Assembly (NCBI GenBank): GCA_022059125.1
Contig: JAEUWY010000005.1
Location: forward strand, 4,526,001-4,590,000
Length of the DNA stretch: 64,000 bases
Origin: Corynespora cassiicola
Lineage: Eukaryota; Ascomycota; Dothideomycetes; Pleosporales; Corynesporascaceae
Direction of reading: 5' to 3'
Below, piece by piece: positions 53,149 to 64,000 of this stretch; the first letter of the stretch is position 1, and each line of letters begins with the position of its first letter. Below the pieces are notes generated by a model that was not told the DNA's origin, did no database searches, and saw only the letters and a program-made list of their open reading frames with translations. The position numbers and the translations under genes were made by a program.

Positions 53149-56100
53149 TTAAAACAGTCCATCAATCTCGCCAGTCTCGGTGTCAACATCCACATTCAGG
53201 TATCCAGGGGCGGTCGGCAAGCCAGGGATAGTCTGAATATCCGCCGCGAGGGCATAAAGGTATCCCGCACCCGCCGCCATGCGCACGTCGCGGATGGGGA
53301 CCGTGAAGCCCGTGGGCGCGCCCTTGAGGGCGGGGTCGTGGCTGAGCGAATACTGTGTCTTCGCAATGCAAATGGGCAAGTTTCCGAGGCCCTGCTTGAC
53401 GTACGTGTCGACCTTCTTCTGGGCGAGCTCGGAGAATTCGACCTTTTCGGCGCCGTACATGAGCTGGCCAATCTTCTCGATGCGCTCCTGGACGGATCCG
53501 CCCAGCTCGTAGAGGAGCTTGAAGTCAGCGTCCGTCTTGGAGCTGGCCTTGATGACGCCCTTGGCCAGGTCGATGGCGCCTTTGCCGCCCTCGGCCCAGT
53601 GGTTGGCTGGGATGGCGTCTTCGGCGCCCGCGGCGAGGGCCTCCTCCTTGATAACGTCAATCTCGGCCTGGGTGTCGGTGGAGAACTTGTTGATGGCCAC
53701 AACGACAGGAACGCCAAATTGCTTTGCGTTGGCGATCTGCTTCTTCAAGTTGACGCATCCCTTGCGGAGGAGATCAACGTTCTCGGTGCGGTACACTTCT
53801 TGGAGTTGAGCGCCGGGGGCGATGTCTGGACCACCTCCGTGGACCTTCAAGGCACGGACCGTGGCAACAATCACTACAGTGTCGGGGACAAGGCCGGAGG
53901 ATCGGCACTTGATGTTGAAGAAACGCTCACCACCCATGGTGAAGTCGAATCCAGCCTCAGTCACGACGAAGCCAGTCTTCTCCTCGTGGACCTCATCTGG
54001 TTCGGTACCGGCGAGCTTGAGTGCAAGCTTGTCAGCCAGCACGGAGGAAGCGCCGATACTGATGTTGGCAAACGGTCCAGCATGAACGAAGACGGGCGTT
54101 CCCTCAAGGGTCTGCATCATGTTTGGCTTGATGGCATCCTTCAACAGCGCAGCCAGAGCGCCTCCGGCGCCAAGGTCGTCGCAAGTGACGGGGTCGCCGC
54201 TGCGGGAGCTGGCCACAACCATGCGGCCGAGACGCTCACGCAAATCTGCGAGGTCGTTGCTGAGGGCCAGAATGGCCATGCATTCACTGGCAACAGAAAT
54301 GTCGAATCCAGTGACTCTAGTGTGGCCCTTTTCTGTTCCAGCCTGGCCAACCGTAATCTGTCTCAGATGCCTGTCATTGACATCGAGCACACGGCGCCAC
54401 GTGATCGTCTCGGGGTCAATGTCCAGTCTGGCAAACCGAGCAATCTCCTCCTCGGTCAAGTCATCTGGGTTGGTCTTGTCGATGCCGAGCTTCTTCAGGC
54501 GGCGGAACATGACCGGGGCGAACTCGCGCTTGCCCTTCTTTGCAGGCACCAGTCGCCGGTAGAGAGGCCCATCCTTTTGTGTGTTTTCATGGAACATGCG
54601 GGTCTCAATGGCTGCAGCCAAGAGGTTGTTGGCAGCCGTAATGGCGTGGATGTCACCAGTCAGATGCAGATTGAACTCATCCATGGGAATGACCTGGCTG
54701 TAGCCACCACCTGCGGCACCGCCCTTGATACCAAAGGTCGGGCCCATGCTAGGCTGGCGGACGTTGGCAAAGCAAATTCTGCCGAGGTGGCCGCCGAGGG
54801 CCTGCGCCAGACCAACAGTGGTGGTAGACTTGCCCTCTCCGAGCGGGGTGGGCGTGATTCCTGCCACGAGAATGTACTTGCCATTCTTGCGGTGCTCGAG
54901 ACGTTTCAACAGAGATAGATCGACCTTGGCCTTGGTGGCGCCATACGGCTCCAGCTCGTGGGACAGGATACCCACCTCCTTTGCAATCGCGGTGATTTGC
55001 TTGGGGTGCTGCTTTCGCGAGATGGCAATATCAGACGGCACAGGGTCCTCGAGCTTGAGGGGCAGCGGGTTGATGCGACGGGCCTTCTCCCTGGCAAACG
55101 AGGCATCGGCCGAGTTGACGACGTTCTGCAAGAGCATGGCGACCGTCATGGGCCCAACGCCGCCGGGCACAGGAGTGATGTGGGATGCCACCTCAACGGC
55201 CGACTCAAAGTCGACATCACCAACGAGTCGCTGGCCAGACTTCTTGGACGCATCCGGAATGTAGTTGGTGCCAACGTCAATGACGACAGCTCCAGGCTTG
55301 AGCCAGTCGCCCTTGACGAAGCCCGGCTGCCCAATGGCGGCGACAACGATGTCGGCCTGCCTGACAACCTCTGGCAGATTGGCAGTGCGTGAGTGGCACA
55401 CGGTGACGGTGGCATCGGCATTCTTGAGCAGGTAGCTCACGGGGCTGCCCACAATGTCACTGCGTCCCAGCACGACGGCATTCTTGCCCTTGACATCGAC
55501 GCCGGCCTCCTGCAGCAACACCATGACACCCTTGGGGGTGCATGGAGTGAAGAGAGGGTTTCCGCCACGCTTGGCCAGCTCACCAATGCTGGTGATGCCG
55601 AAGCCATCCACATCCTTCTCGTCAGCGACGGCCGACGTTATCGTGTGCTCGGAGATGTGCTTTGGGAGGGGCAGCTGCACGAGGATGCCGTGGACGGCGG
55701 GCGTGTTGTTGTACTCGTAGACCTTCTGGAGCAGCTCGGCCTCGGAGACGTCCTCGGGGAACTTGACGAGCTCGCAGTCGATGTTGGCCTGGTGTCGCGT
55801 GTCAGCGATGGAGCCCGTCGCGGGGTAGCAGACGGGGTGCAGTCATACCTCCTCGGCGGCCTTCAATTTCATGCGCACATAGGTCGCTGCTCACGTCAAT
55901 TGATGGCCTCTCAGCGCCGCAGATGCAGTCACGTACTCGAATCGGACCTGTCGCCCACTGTATTTGCAGTCAGTTCAGCACAAGATGCGCGCGTGGCCGG
56001 GGGTTGTTTGACTCACCCTGCACAATCTTCAGCGACGGGCGATAGCGCGGGTTCGACTGCTGGCGCTCCTTGATCTGGCCGCCTAGGCGCTCGCGAATGC

Positions 56101-56287
56101 TGCGGGCAATGGCAGTGCCGTCAATCTTGGTGGCCGTCATGAGGGGCGATGTGCTGGAGAAGGGTCGTCGCAGGAGGCTCGGGGAAAACTGGAGGGACCT
56201 GATAAATATTCTCGGCGGGGTAGCTCGGGCGTGGGCAGGGCACTGCGGAGGAAAGCGGACGCGCATGCAGATCGGACGTAGCCTCAT
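53149..56287 (-). CDS. C1-tetrahydrofolate synthase, mitochondrial-type with internal start
   Basis: Four exons, 56287-56017, 55957-55937 (21 nt), 55886-55849 (38 nt) and 55788-53149, giving 989 aa. Trifunctional enzyme: methylene-THF dehydrogenase/cyclohydrolase (about 50-350) with [11 protein letters not shown] (catalytic Lys) and [11 protein letters not shown], then 10-formyl-THF synthetase (about 360-989) with P-loop [13 protein letters not shown] and [22 protein letters not shown]. It interconverts one-carbon folates for purine, thymidylate and formyl-Met synthesis. The first 49 residues are Arg/Ser/Pro-rich with few acids (LRRPFSSTS), a good mitochondrial presequence. A second in-frame ATG at 56140 ([12 protein letters not shown]) gives the 940-aa cytosolic length. 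One gene could therefore serve both compartments, as yeast does with ADE3 and MIS1. Confidence 0.93.
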
Positions 56288-56791
56288 CCTGCCTGTCGAT
56301 ACCGCCTCCTATGGCGGCCACGGGAGCAGAACACGGCGAGAGGATAGGTCGCGCAGGGTCGCTGCACTCATAACTGTTCTGGATTCAAATGACTCAGGCC
56401 ATCGAGCCCGTAGGCCCTGCTGGACTGATCTGCCGGAACTTTCTGGCTGTGGCCCGGCGACGTCTAAGCGTCCGATCCGCGTTTGGCCTGTGTGTCAATT
56501 ACGTACAATCTCGGGGGCTGGACTCGAGGGGCGCGAGACGGCAAGACGCTTAATGGCTCACGGCGGGACGCATGGGACGCTTTGTGAATGTGTGATCGCA
56601 TTTCTCAGCTTGAAGCCGCGTTCGTGGTAATTCGTTGATCCCCGATGCGGTATAGCGCAACAAGCAGCATGCCCAGGCGGTGTGATGGTCCAACCGCAGT
56701 AATCTTCCATCATGCTCCCATTCAACCCCGGATCATATGCCTGCATTCCACCCTCCAAGACGGCAAGACATCTAGCCATATACCAACGGGA
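56288..56791. other. Intergenic, nothing recognised
   Basis: 504 bp between the 5' end of the C1-THF synthase and the 3' end of the next gene on the same strand. Promoter sequence only. Confidence 0.5.
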
Positions 56792-58288
56792 TCACTTGGA
56801 TGTATTCTCTGCATCGAGCAATACGGAAAACAGCTTGAACACGTTCCCCGCCTTCTCCTTGAGCCCCTCCCGGGCGGCAGGGTGGCAGAAACGGGCAAAC
56901 TTGTCCGGGTGCCAATGGTTTCGGTGGTTCTTGACGAGCTCGTGGTCATACTCGCCCGAGCCCCGGAGTAGCGCTGCCAAGTCATGGGCGCAAATTCCGG
57001 CGCCAGCCTCGCCTTGCTTCAACTCTTGACAGCCGCTCTCCTTGCAAATGTTTACGAATTCGGATATGTTGGGGAAAACTTCCAGTGTACTGGGCTTGCT
57101 GAAGATGTTCCTGCAAACGGCCTTGAAGTCATTGAAGGCCTGAGCATGGACTTGGTCTTGGAAGTTAAGCCAGGTTCCATGGCCCCATCCCCGATAGCCC
57201 CGCTGGTTCTCGATGATGTACCAGTTATTCCCCCTCTCCTGGAGGACTTTGAGTTTCTCGCCCTTGTAGAGCTTCAGCTCTCTCAATTCGTGCGTGTGTG
57301 GTCTGCCGGTGTCCTTGCTAGTGGCCCAACACAGCACTTTTGATGGACCCTGTCCGTGTGCGGTAAGGGTCATTTCCTTGCTCGCAACACCCTTCAACCG
57401 GGATGTGATGCCCTCGAGAGGAAAGCGAAGAATGAAGTCCACAAGAAACTCGCCAGGCCGCTGTTTCTTGATCATAACAAATGTGTCGCCATCGGCCGAG
57501 TAGGGATCAATTGCAATGTACTCCGTCTTGTCAGTTCAAGATTGGTCAATCCACCTATTGTGACTTACTGCCAATTCCTTGAATTCGTTGGGGTCCACAT
57601 GACCATACTCAGGAGTCTGCCACAACTCATCCCATGCCTCTTTCAATGCAGCGGTGCAGAAGTCGAAGTAGTACGTCAAGGCAGTCTTGATATAAAAGGA
57701 TCCATTTCTGTGCCAGGCCAAGTTCTCGAGCGCACCCATTTTGAAATTGCCAGAGCATACTTGACCAAATACCTGGAGGTTGGTGCTTACCGAGCGAAGT
57801 GTCATCTGCACAGCCTTGGGGATTCCAGAGGACACCCAAGTTTCGTTTGTCCAAATGACAAAAGAACCCGACACCCCGAATTGGACGCGTAGAGACGAAA
57901 GAAGCTCCGGGTTGCACTGATCGACAAGCCCACGGAGGAACAGTGGAGTGCCCTGGCCATACTGAGCCTCAAAGGCCCTGCCTGACTTTTCATACAAGAA
58001 GAACCAGGAGTCGGGGTCGCTGCCAAAAGCAGCCCAGGTTACTCGATCAACTTTGCCTGACAGAAGCTGTTCGGCAACTTGCTGAGGGACGCGTAGACTG
58101 GAAAGTGTCAGCGTCGTTTGTGTATAAGGCAGCCATCGGATGTCGTACGCAGAGCAGCCACCGGGTGTGCCACAAAACTGCGTATCGCTGGGACTGAACG
58201 CAATAAAATATTCGTCGACGCCCAAGGGGAACAGATTGGCGACGGCCTTGGAGACGGCGTGGTCCCCGAATGGGGTCGCGGGAGCCAT
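56792..58288 (-). CDS. Orphan protein with SH3-like and J-domain-like C-terminal parts
   Basis: Two exons, 58288-57569 and 57526-56792, giving 484 aa from the first ATG (MAPATPFGDHAV). Residues 1-240 form an unrecognised globular domain (GVDEYFIAFSPSD, RVTWAAFGSDPDSWFFLYE, LAWHRNGSFYIKTALTYYFDF). Residues about 320-362 resemble an SH3 fold: ELKLYKGEKLKVLQERGNNW, then IIENQRGYRGWGHGTWLNF. The C-terminus (about 425-480) has HWHPDKF with the HPD tripeptide of J-domains at 446-448 and a following helix (GLKEKAGNVFKLFSVLLDA). HPD is the part that activates Hsp70 in DnaJ proteins, but helix I is not clear. The join FKELA-TEYIAIDPY keeps frame. Function unknown; an Hsp70 link would be inference. Confidence 0.72.
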
Positions 58289-59247
58289 GGCGAGAGGCGG
58301 CAGAAAAAGGCAGGGCGAGTGCTTAGTTGAGAGACTGCGGGATCGTGTGGGGGACCAGTTTGGCAGGAGTAGGCGATTGTCGTTGCCTCTGCGTTTGTTC
58401 ACGTGCCAAGACTGATGGGAGGCATGGTGAGGGCCGCCAGCCTGAAGTACACCTCACCTCACCATCGCCGCGGCTCTTCTGGCAAGGAACCTTCACCATA
58501 ATCGCCATGATTCGTTTTTTTTCGACTCTCTTGAGCCATGTGCGCAGAAATGGAAGGACTAGCAGAAGGGAGGTGCGCTACACAGAACGGTTGAAGAGAG
58601 CATTGGAATGACGAGAAGAAAGAAGGACTAGGCCACCGGCGATGAAAATACCTAGCTTTGTATCTGATCGTTTGTTTACGACCGATGTGGAAGCTTACAC
58701 ACCACAGATGTCAACTCTGAACTTGCCTGTCCCATCTCTGAGCGGTCTTGATGCTTGGGCATTCCCGGATAGGAAGCCCAAGAATACTAAGCATGTTAAC
58801 GCGTTCATTCCATGTGGTTTGTGACCGCCAGATCGCCACTATAAATTGCAATCCTGTCAGTCTGCCAAGTGCATGTCAGTCGTCGGATCAAGGCTGCGGA
58901 GTTCGCAGGGCCGCCCGGGCGTCCGACTCATTATGAATCATGCCGCGAATGCTCCGGCACGAGGACAACGATGGAGTCCAATCTTATCCAACCTATCAGT
59001 CGGGCGAGAAACACGGGCTGTCGACGGCCGTCCTGTTCCTTCGTCTGGTGTGAGTCAAGATGAAGTCGCCCCATCGGGTCGGTTTTATGCGGAGCGGTTC
59101 GCCCTAAGCTCGGCTCGGCTAGCGCTGATTTTCCAGCCCACTTCAACACCAAGGCGTCAGTAGAAAGCACTCCTACTCAAAATTTAAGAACGCCGCTCCC
59201 CGCCCCTCTCGACCCCCGACCGCCCCCTCGTCACATCCGCCGTCGAT
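58289..59247. other. Divergent intergenic region
   Basis: 959 bp between divergent genes; promoter sequence for the orphan (minus) and eIF3i (plus). No frame with support. Confidence 0.5.
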
Positions 59248-60405
59248 ATGCGCCCGATTCTCCTCTCTGGGCACGAGCGTGCCCTCACCCAGGTCAAATA
59301 CAACCCGGATGGCGATATCATTTTCTCCGTGTCAAAGGACCATGTAGTGTGCGCATGGTGTTAGTATCCGCCGCCACTGCCGGCAGACATACATGCTGAC
59401 CGGGCCTAGTCTCGCACAATGGTGAGCGCCTGGGAACCTACCACGGTCACCAGGGTGCTCTCTGGACCGTCGACGTCGACCCCACCTCCACACTCCTCGC
59501 GACCGGTGGCGCAGACAACACGATGCGCCTATGGGAAGTCAAGACGGGCAAGCTGTTGAAGACTTGGGACTTCCCTACATCCATCAAGCGTGTCGAATTC
59601 TCCGCCGACGGACGGCTGCTGCTGGGCGTTACCGAGAAGCGATCCGGCCATCTCGGCACCATCGTCGTCTACGAGATCAACCCCGACCCCGAGGCAGAGC
59701 AGACCGACGAGCAGGCTCTGAGGATTGTGTGCGAGGACAGCAAGCCCACTGTGGCCGGATTCAGCTACCTGGCCCACTACATCATCGCCGGCCATGAGGA
59801 CGGTTCCATCTCGCAGTTCGATGCCAAGACTGGCGAGCTCCTTTACAACCACCAGACACACGAGGAGGATATGCTGAGTAGGTCAAAGGCAAAATGATCT
59901 TGGGATAGAAACTGACATTGCTAGTCACTGATCTCCAGTGGGCGCCCGACCGCACATACTTCATCACAGCGTCCAAGGACAAGACTGCAAAGGTAGGTCT
60001 GCATCAAGCCCACCATCCAATTCCTTCTCTAAACAATTTCAGATCTCCACCACCGACCTCGAAGTTCTCAAGACCTACCCCACCGACACACCTCTCAACA
60101 GCGCTGCCTTGACGCCCGTCAAGGACTACGTTATTCTCGGCGGTGGTCAGGCCGCCATGGACGTCACCACCACCAGCGCGAGGCAAGGAAAGTTCGAGGC
60201 GAGGTTCTACCACAAGATCTTCATGGAGGAGATTGGTCGTGTCAGGGGTCACTTCGGACCTCTCAACTACGTCGCCGTCCACCCACAGGGCACTGGATAC
60301 TGCAGCGGCGGAGAGGACGGTTACGTGCGCGTGCATCACTTCGACAAGCCCTACTTTGACTTCATGTATGAGGTCGAGAGGGAACAGGCGCAGGCGAACT
60401 TGTAA
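59248..60405 (+). CDS. Eukaryotic translation initiation factor 3 subunit I
   Basis: Four exons, 59248-59359, 59410-59877, 59925-59992 and 60043-60405, giving 336 aa, typical for eIF3i (yeast Tif34). A WD40 propeller of about seven repeats: [85 protein letters not shown] and the C-terminal [14 protein letters not shown]. It belongs to the 43S preinitiation complex and binds eIF3b and eIF3g. Donor 59360 (T|GTTAGT) was chosen because it gives [13 protein letters not shown], which is invariant in the family. Confidence 0.95.
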
Positions 60406-60855
60406 TGTACATGAGTGGTCCTATGATGCATGCATGCAACGGCGTTTTGGCGGCTGGGTCGGGTAGGCCTCATGGGCCATCGGGTCTCTTGACGATTTCA
60501 CAGGAGAGTGGATAGCAAAAAGTAGAGGCACGAAAGAAACATAATGCAACATGTCCGTCCATGATGTGCGCACCCGACTGGGCGTGATGCGGGCGCTGGC
60601 GCTTTCTATTGGCCGGATGGAGGCTAGTGGGGCGTGCGCCAACGTCGTCTTCAAGGCTGCGACTGCATCCCAAGCATCTCTCCTACACAACTTTCTCACG
60701 ACAACATGTTTTCGGCATCCGCGATATGCTAAGAATTGGTGTTCAGCCCTGTAGTGTTACCCGATCAATGTATGAAGAACAGGAGCGTCGCGCATAAACA
60801 CTAACCTTGGTTCAGTCCTATCCTCTTTACAGCTACTGTCCTTGTCCTGTTGTTC
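60406..60855. other. Intergenic, nothing recognised
   Basis: 450 bp; 3' UTR of eIF3i and promoter of the next gene. Only short frames. Confidence 0.5.
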
Positions 60856-61982
60856 ATGATGCAGAGCACCGCAAAGTTTCCTACTCCAGATCCGCCTCGG
60901 CCAGTTCATTTTAAATATTCCGTGGTCAAGGGATACTTCTTACAATCTGAGGAAGAAACTGATGACACAAAGTTTGATTTTGTATGCCGTGGTCACCACG
61001 CTGCGTTGCATTTGCTAACGGGAGCAGATTAAGCAAAACTTTGGCTTGATAGACCGAAAATATGAAACTGATACTGAGGGAGACTTGAAGCAGTGGCAAA
61101 GGTTTGAACGGTTTGCGAGGCATCTAAATGCTAGCAGTGAAGAGGGCGTTCAGTACAAGGTTCTCTTCCTCGGCAGACATGGCCAGGGATGGCACAATGT
61201 CGCGGAATCCAAGTACGGTACCAAGGCGTGGGATGTTAGTTGCCCGGGCCCATTCCATTCCCTTCTGCTCACTCTGATAGTGCTACTGGTCGATGCTCGA
61301 AGGGGCGGACGGCATGGTCTGGGCAGACGCGCACCTCACAGAGGTCGGCCAAGGGCAGGCAAAGGATGTCCACAAGCTCTGGAGCTCGCTGCTTCCGGAG
61401 GGGATTCCTCCGCCGGAGACGTACTACGTCAGTCCTTTGACAAGAACCATTGAGACGGCAGACCTAAGCTTCAAGGGACTTGCGCTGCCAGAAGACAAGC
61501 CCTACGATCCAATTGGAAAAGAGGTGTGGGCCTTGTACCTTTTAATGCTCTCCGTATACTAACACACATAGCTACTACGCGAGGCCATCGGGGTGCACAC
61601 GTGCGACCGCCGAAGCACGGCATCGCATATTCGCAATGCCTTCCCTCATGTCAAGCTTGAACCTGGGTTCTCAGAGGAAGATCCGTTGTGGACGGCCGAC
61701 TACCGTGAGCCACGGTCAGCGCGGAAGTACCGGCTTGAACAGCTCCTTGACGACATGTTCGAGCACGACAGCAACGTGTTCCTGTCGCTGACCAGCCACT
61801 CGGGAGCCATTGCAAGCATCCTCGAGGCCATCAGCCACCGGAACTTTGCACTCCAGACTGGCGGTGTGATTCCCACTCTTGTCAGGGCGGAAAAGGTCGA
61901 GGGAGAGCGCGAGAAGCCTCCCCATGAGCCGAGTGAGGGACCGCCGGCGTGTACAGAGCCTCCAGCTGCAGTGCCCAACTGA
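60856..61982 (+). CDS. Histidine phosphatase (phosphoglycerate mutase superfamily, Pmu1-like)
   Basis: Four exons, 60856-60981, 61028-61234, 61281-61523 and 61572-61982, giving 328 aa. Branch 1 histidine phosphatase: LFLGRHGQGWHN with nucleophile H93, YYVSPLTRTIETA (conserved Arg), HTCDRRSTAS, and SLTSHSGAIAS with the second catalytic His H268. The order and the CDRRSTA block match the fungal Pmu1-like phosphoglycerate-mutase-like group, which acts as phosphatases rather than glycolytic mutases. Probably cytosolic; the N-terminal 40 residues show no signal. A Pro/Glu-rich tail (EGEREKPPHEPSEGPP) follows the fold. All introns are phase 0. Confidence 0.88.
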
Positions 61983-62731
61983 CCCCAGGCTGGCTCCATC
62001 CATAGAAATAGACGATAGATGTGCAGCAGACACTTCTTCCAGCCAATGGATGAATCTCAGCTCACAGCTCAATGCTTGGCGTGATCGGGTCCGCCGCATC
62101 CCCGCCGGATGTGCACAACGGACGATAAAGTTTATATGCAGGGCTGATGTCGCGCATCGCTCGCAGATATTACCTCGACCCCTTCTCTCTCTCTCTCCTT
62201 GGGCGCGGTCGCCATGCATCAACTCACGTTCCCCGCAGGTTCAGACATGGCGACGGCAAAGGATGGCACCCAAGCGGCGCCTGGCCGTGCTCGGAGCGGA
62301 GCAGCGCTCTCCTCCCCGACGGTACCCTCTTTGGTGCCGCCCCACGCTTCTCGGCCAGCGCGTGACGAATTCGAATAGCTAACCAAGTGCCGCACGCAAC
62401 ACCGGGGCCCAAATAAACAGAGCAATCAAGGTTGCGTCCACGCTGCAGCTTGCCAGTGGGGTATTAGCCGGCCGGAACACTTGCTGCTTCAAGCTCCCGT
62501 GGCCAGCCTGCCCGCGTCTGAGCTTTCTGGACGTCGTGCCTTTAAAAGGCAGCTTGTACCTCGGATTTCTTTACCCCGCCAGCGACTGCTAGACGTCAGT
62601 CAAACCGATTCCCCTTCGACCGCTGTTTAGAAGCGCCCTGGTGCGAAGTGCGCGGCCGGGAGCTCCCATTTACCTAGGACCTTTTGCTATCGCGCAGCCT
62701 CCATTCCGAGGTTATCCACACACATCCGACC
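61983..62731. other. Intergenic, nothing recognised
   Basis: 749 bp; promoter and leader of the isocitrate dehydrogenase gene. The frame at 62684 lacks an ATG and joins that gene's frame. Confidence 0.5.
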
Positions 62732-64000
62732 ATGCGCCCAACCTCTTCTTCAGCGGCCGCCCTCCGCTCTGCGGTTCGCGTGCCTCACCGACAGACCTGC
62801 GGCTTTGCGACTAGGTGTCTAGCCTCCCAGACCGCCCGCTCCCTCAGCACCCGCCGCCCGCAAGCCAGCGCCTCTGCCATTGCTCCCTCGGCCGCACCCG
62901 CCTTGCCCCAGCTCCTCGCACAGCAGCGCAGGATGGCGTCCACCGGCATCCAGAAGATCAAGGTCAAGAATCCCGTCGTCGAGCTCGACGGCGATGAGAT
63001 GACGCGCATCATCTGGCAGGAGATCAAGGACCGCTTCATCCACCCGTACCTCGACGTCGATCTCAAGTACTACGACCTTGGCCTGCCCTACCGTGATGAG
63101 ACCAACGACCAGGTCACCCTCGATGCCGCAGAGGCCATCAAGAAGTACTCGGTCGGCGTCAAGTGCGCCACCATCACGCCCGACGAGGCCCGCGTGAAGG
63201 AGTTCAATCTCAAGAAGAGTATGCAATTGTGCCCTGTACCGTGAACCAAGATAGACTGACGAGCTGCTCGCAGTGTGGCTGTCCCCCAACGGCACCATCC
63301 GTAACCACCTGGGAGGAACCGTCTTCCGTGCGCCCATCGTCATCCCCCGCATCCCCCGCCTCGTGCCCGGCTGGAAGCAGCCCATCATCATCGGCCGCCA
63401 CGCCTTTGGCGACCAATACCGCGCAAAGGACCGCGTCATTGAGGAGGAGGGCACCCTGGAGATGGTCTTCACGCCCAAGGGCGGCGAGCCCCAGACCATC
63501 AAGGTCTACGACTTCCCCGCCGGCGGCGGCGTCGCCCAGACGCAGTACAACACGGCCGAGTCCATTGCTGGATTTGCCCAGGCCAGCTTCAAGCTCGCCC
63601 TTGACAAGAAGCTGCCCCTGTACATGAGCACCAAGAACACCATCCTCAAGGCCTACGACGGTCGTTTCAAGGACATTTTCCAGGAGATTTACGAGGCCCA
63701 GTACAGGAAGGAGTTTGAGGCGGCCGGCATCTGGTACGAGCACCGCCTCATCGACGACATGGTCGCCCAGATGATCAAGAGCGAGGGCGGCTTCATCATG
63801 GCTTTGAAGAGTAAGTCTTTCCCGTTTGCCGAAGTTCGGAGGAATGGCCGCGAACAACCGCGAACAACGCTAACCTGCGCCGCACAGACTACGACGGTGA
63901 CGTTCAGTCCGATATCGTAGCCCAGGGATACGGCTCGCTCGGTCTCATGACGTCCACGCTTATCACGCCCGACGGCGAGACGTTTGAGTCCGAGGCCGCT
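62732..64000 (+). CDS. NADP-dependent isocitrate dehydrogenase, mitochondrial type (3' end outside window)
   Basis: Three exons are visible, 62732-63218, 63274-63810 and 63888-64000 (cut by the window edge), about 379 residues of an expected 460-470. It oxidatively decarboxylates isocitrate to 2-oxoglutarate with NADP+. Core motifs: [85 protein letters not shown] and [16 protein letters not shown]. The first 66 residues are Ser/Arg/Ala-rich without acids, a mitochondrial presequence. An in-frame ATG at 62934 ([11 protein letters not shown]) would give a cytosolic or peroxisomal form, as described for the single idp gene of some filamentous fungi. The start at 62732 is the first ATG in frame. 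Confidence 0.94.

Noticed and set aside
53338..54918. 526-codon plus-strand open frame opposite the C1-THF synthase gene
   Set aside because: Antisense shadow of a strongly conserved coding exon. No ATG-plus-motif evidence of its own.

Overview
The window is nuclear DNA of a filamentous ascomycete. Genes are split by short GT-AG introns (mostly 40-80 nt) with CTAAC/CTGAC-like branch points. There is a Zn2Cys6 transcription factor, a fungal neutral trehalase, an AAAP amino acid permease, MARVEL and DUF1772 membrane proteins, and a large inverted repeat whose arms differ mainly by C/T and G/A transitions, as repeat-induced point mutation would leave. Placement in Pezizomycotina is well supported. 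Sordariomycetes, perhaps Hypocreales, is only an inference. All exon boundaries were read by eye from splice signals, reading-frame continuity and remembered family sequences. No search was run.

Layout. 0-5 kb: a small oxidative cluster with a secreted FAD-linked oxidoreductase, a divergent Zn2Cys6 regulator and a 2-oxoglutarate oxygenase of the AsaB/GA4-desaturase type. 5-9 kb: AT-rich accessory DNA with two convergent F-box/2EXR-like genes and a decayed, possibly Copia-derived reading frame. 9-15.2 kb: a small protein with two CP/His modules, a six-cysteine knottin-like secreted peptide, a catalase pseudogene broken by a 1.1 kb palindromic structure, and a hemerythrin-like (HHE) gene. Catalase and HHE face away from each other and both lack their 5' ends. 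15.4-19.3 kb: DUF1772 protein, Frm2/Hbn1-like nitroreductase and MARVEL protein. 20.3-25.6 kb: a divergent pair made of a six-exon biotin carboxylase-KipA-KipI-biotinyl fusion and a LamB/YcsF (PxpA-like) protein, which looks like a eukaryotic version of the bacterial 5-oxoprolinase or urea-carboxylase-like module. 25.8-37.6 kb: single-pass membrane protein, GDSL esterase with a probable GPI anchor, secreted beta-propeller/lactonase-like protein, two tandem SDRs, and an AT-rich stretch with orphan genes including a frameshifted 2EXR relative. 38-42.5 kb: membrane-anchored type B carboxylesterase and a neutral amino acid permease. 42.5-46.3 kb: a gene-poor stretch. 46.3-64 kb: a GC-rich core with a 203-aa orphan, neutral trehalase, MBF1, mitochondrial C1-tetrahydrofolate synthase, an SH3-like/J-like orphan, eIF3i, a histidine phosphatase (Pmu1-like) and NADP isocitrate dehydrogenase, which runs off the right edge.

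The strongest candidates for something under-described are the divergent biotin-fusion/PxpA pair with two GATA-type sites in its shared promoter, the rearranged catalase-HHE locus, and the CP/His-module protein.
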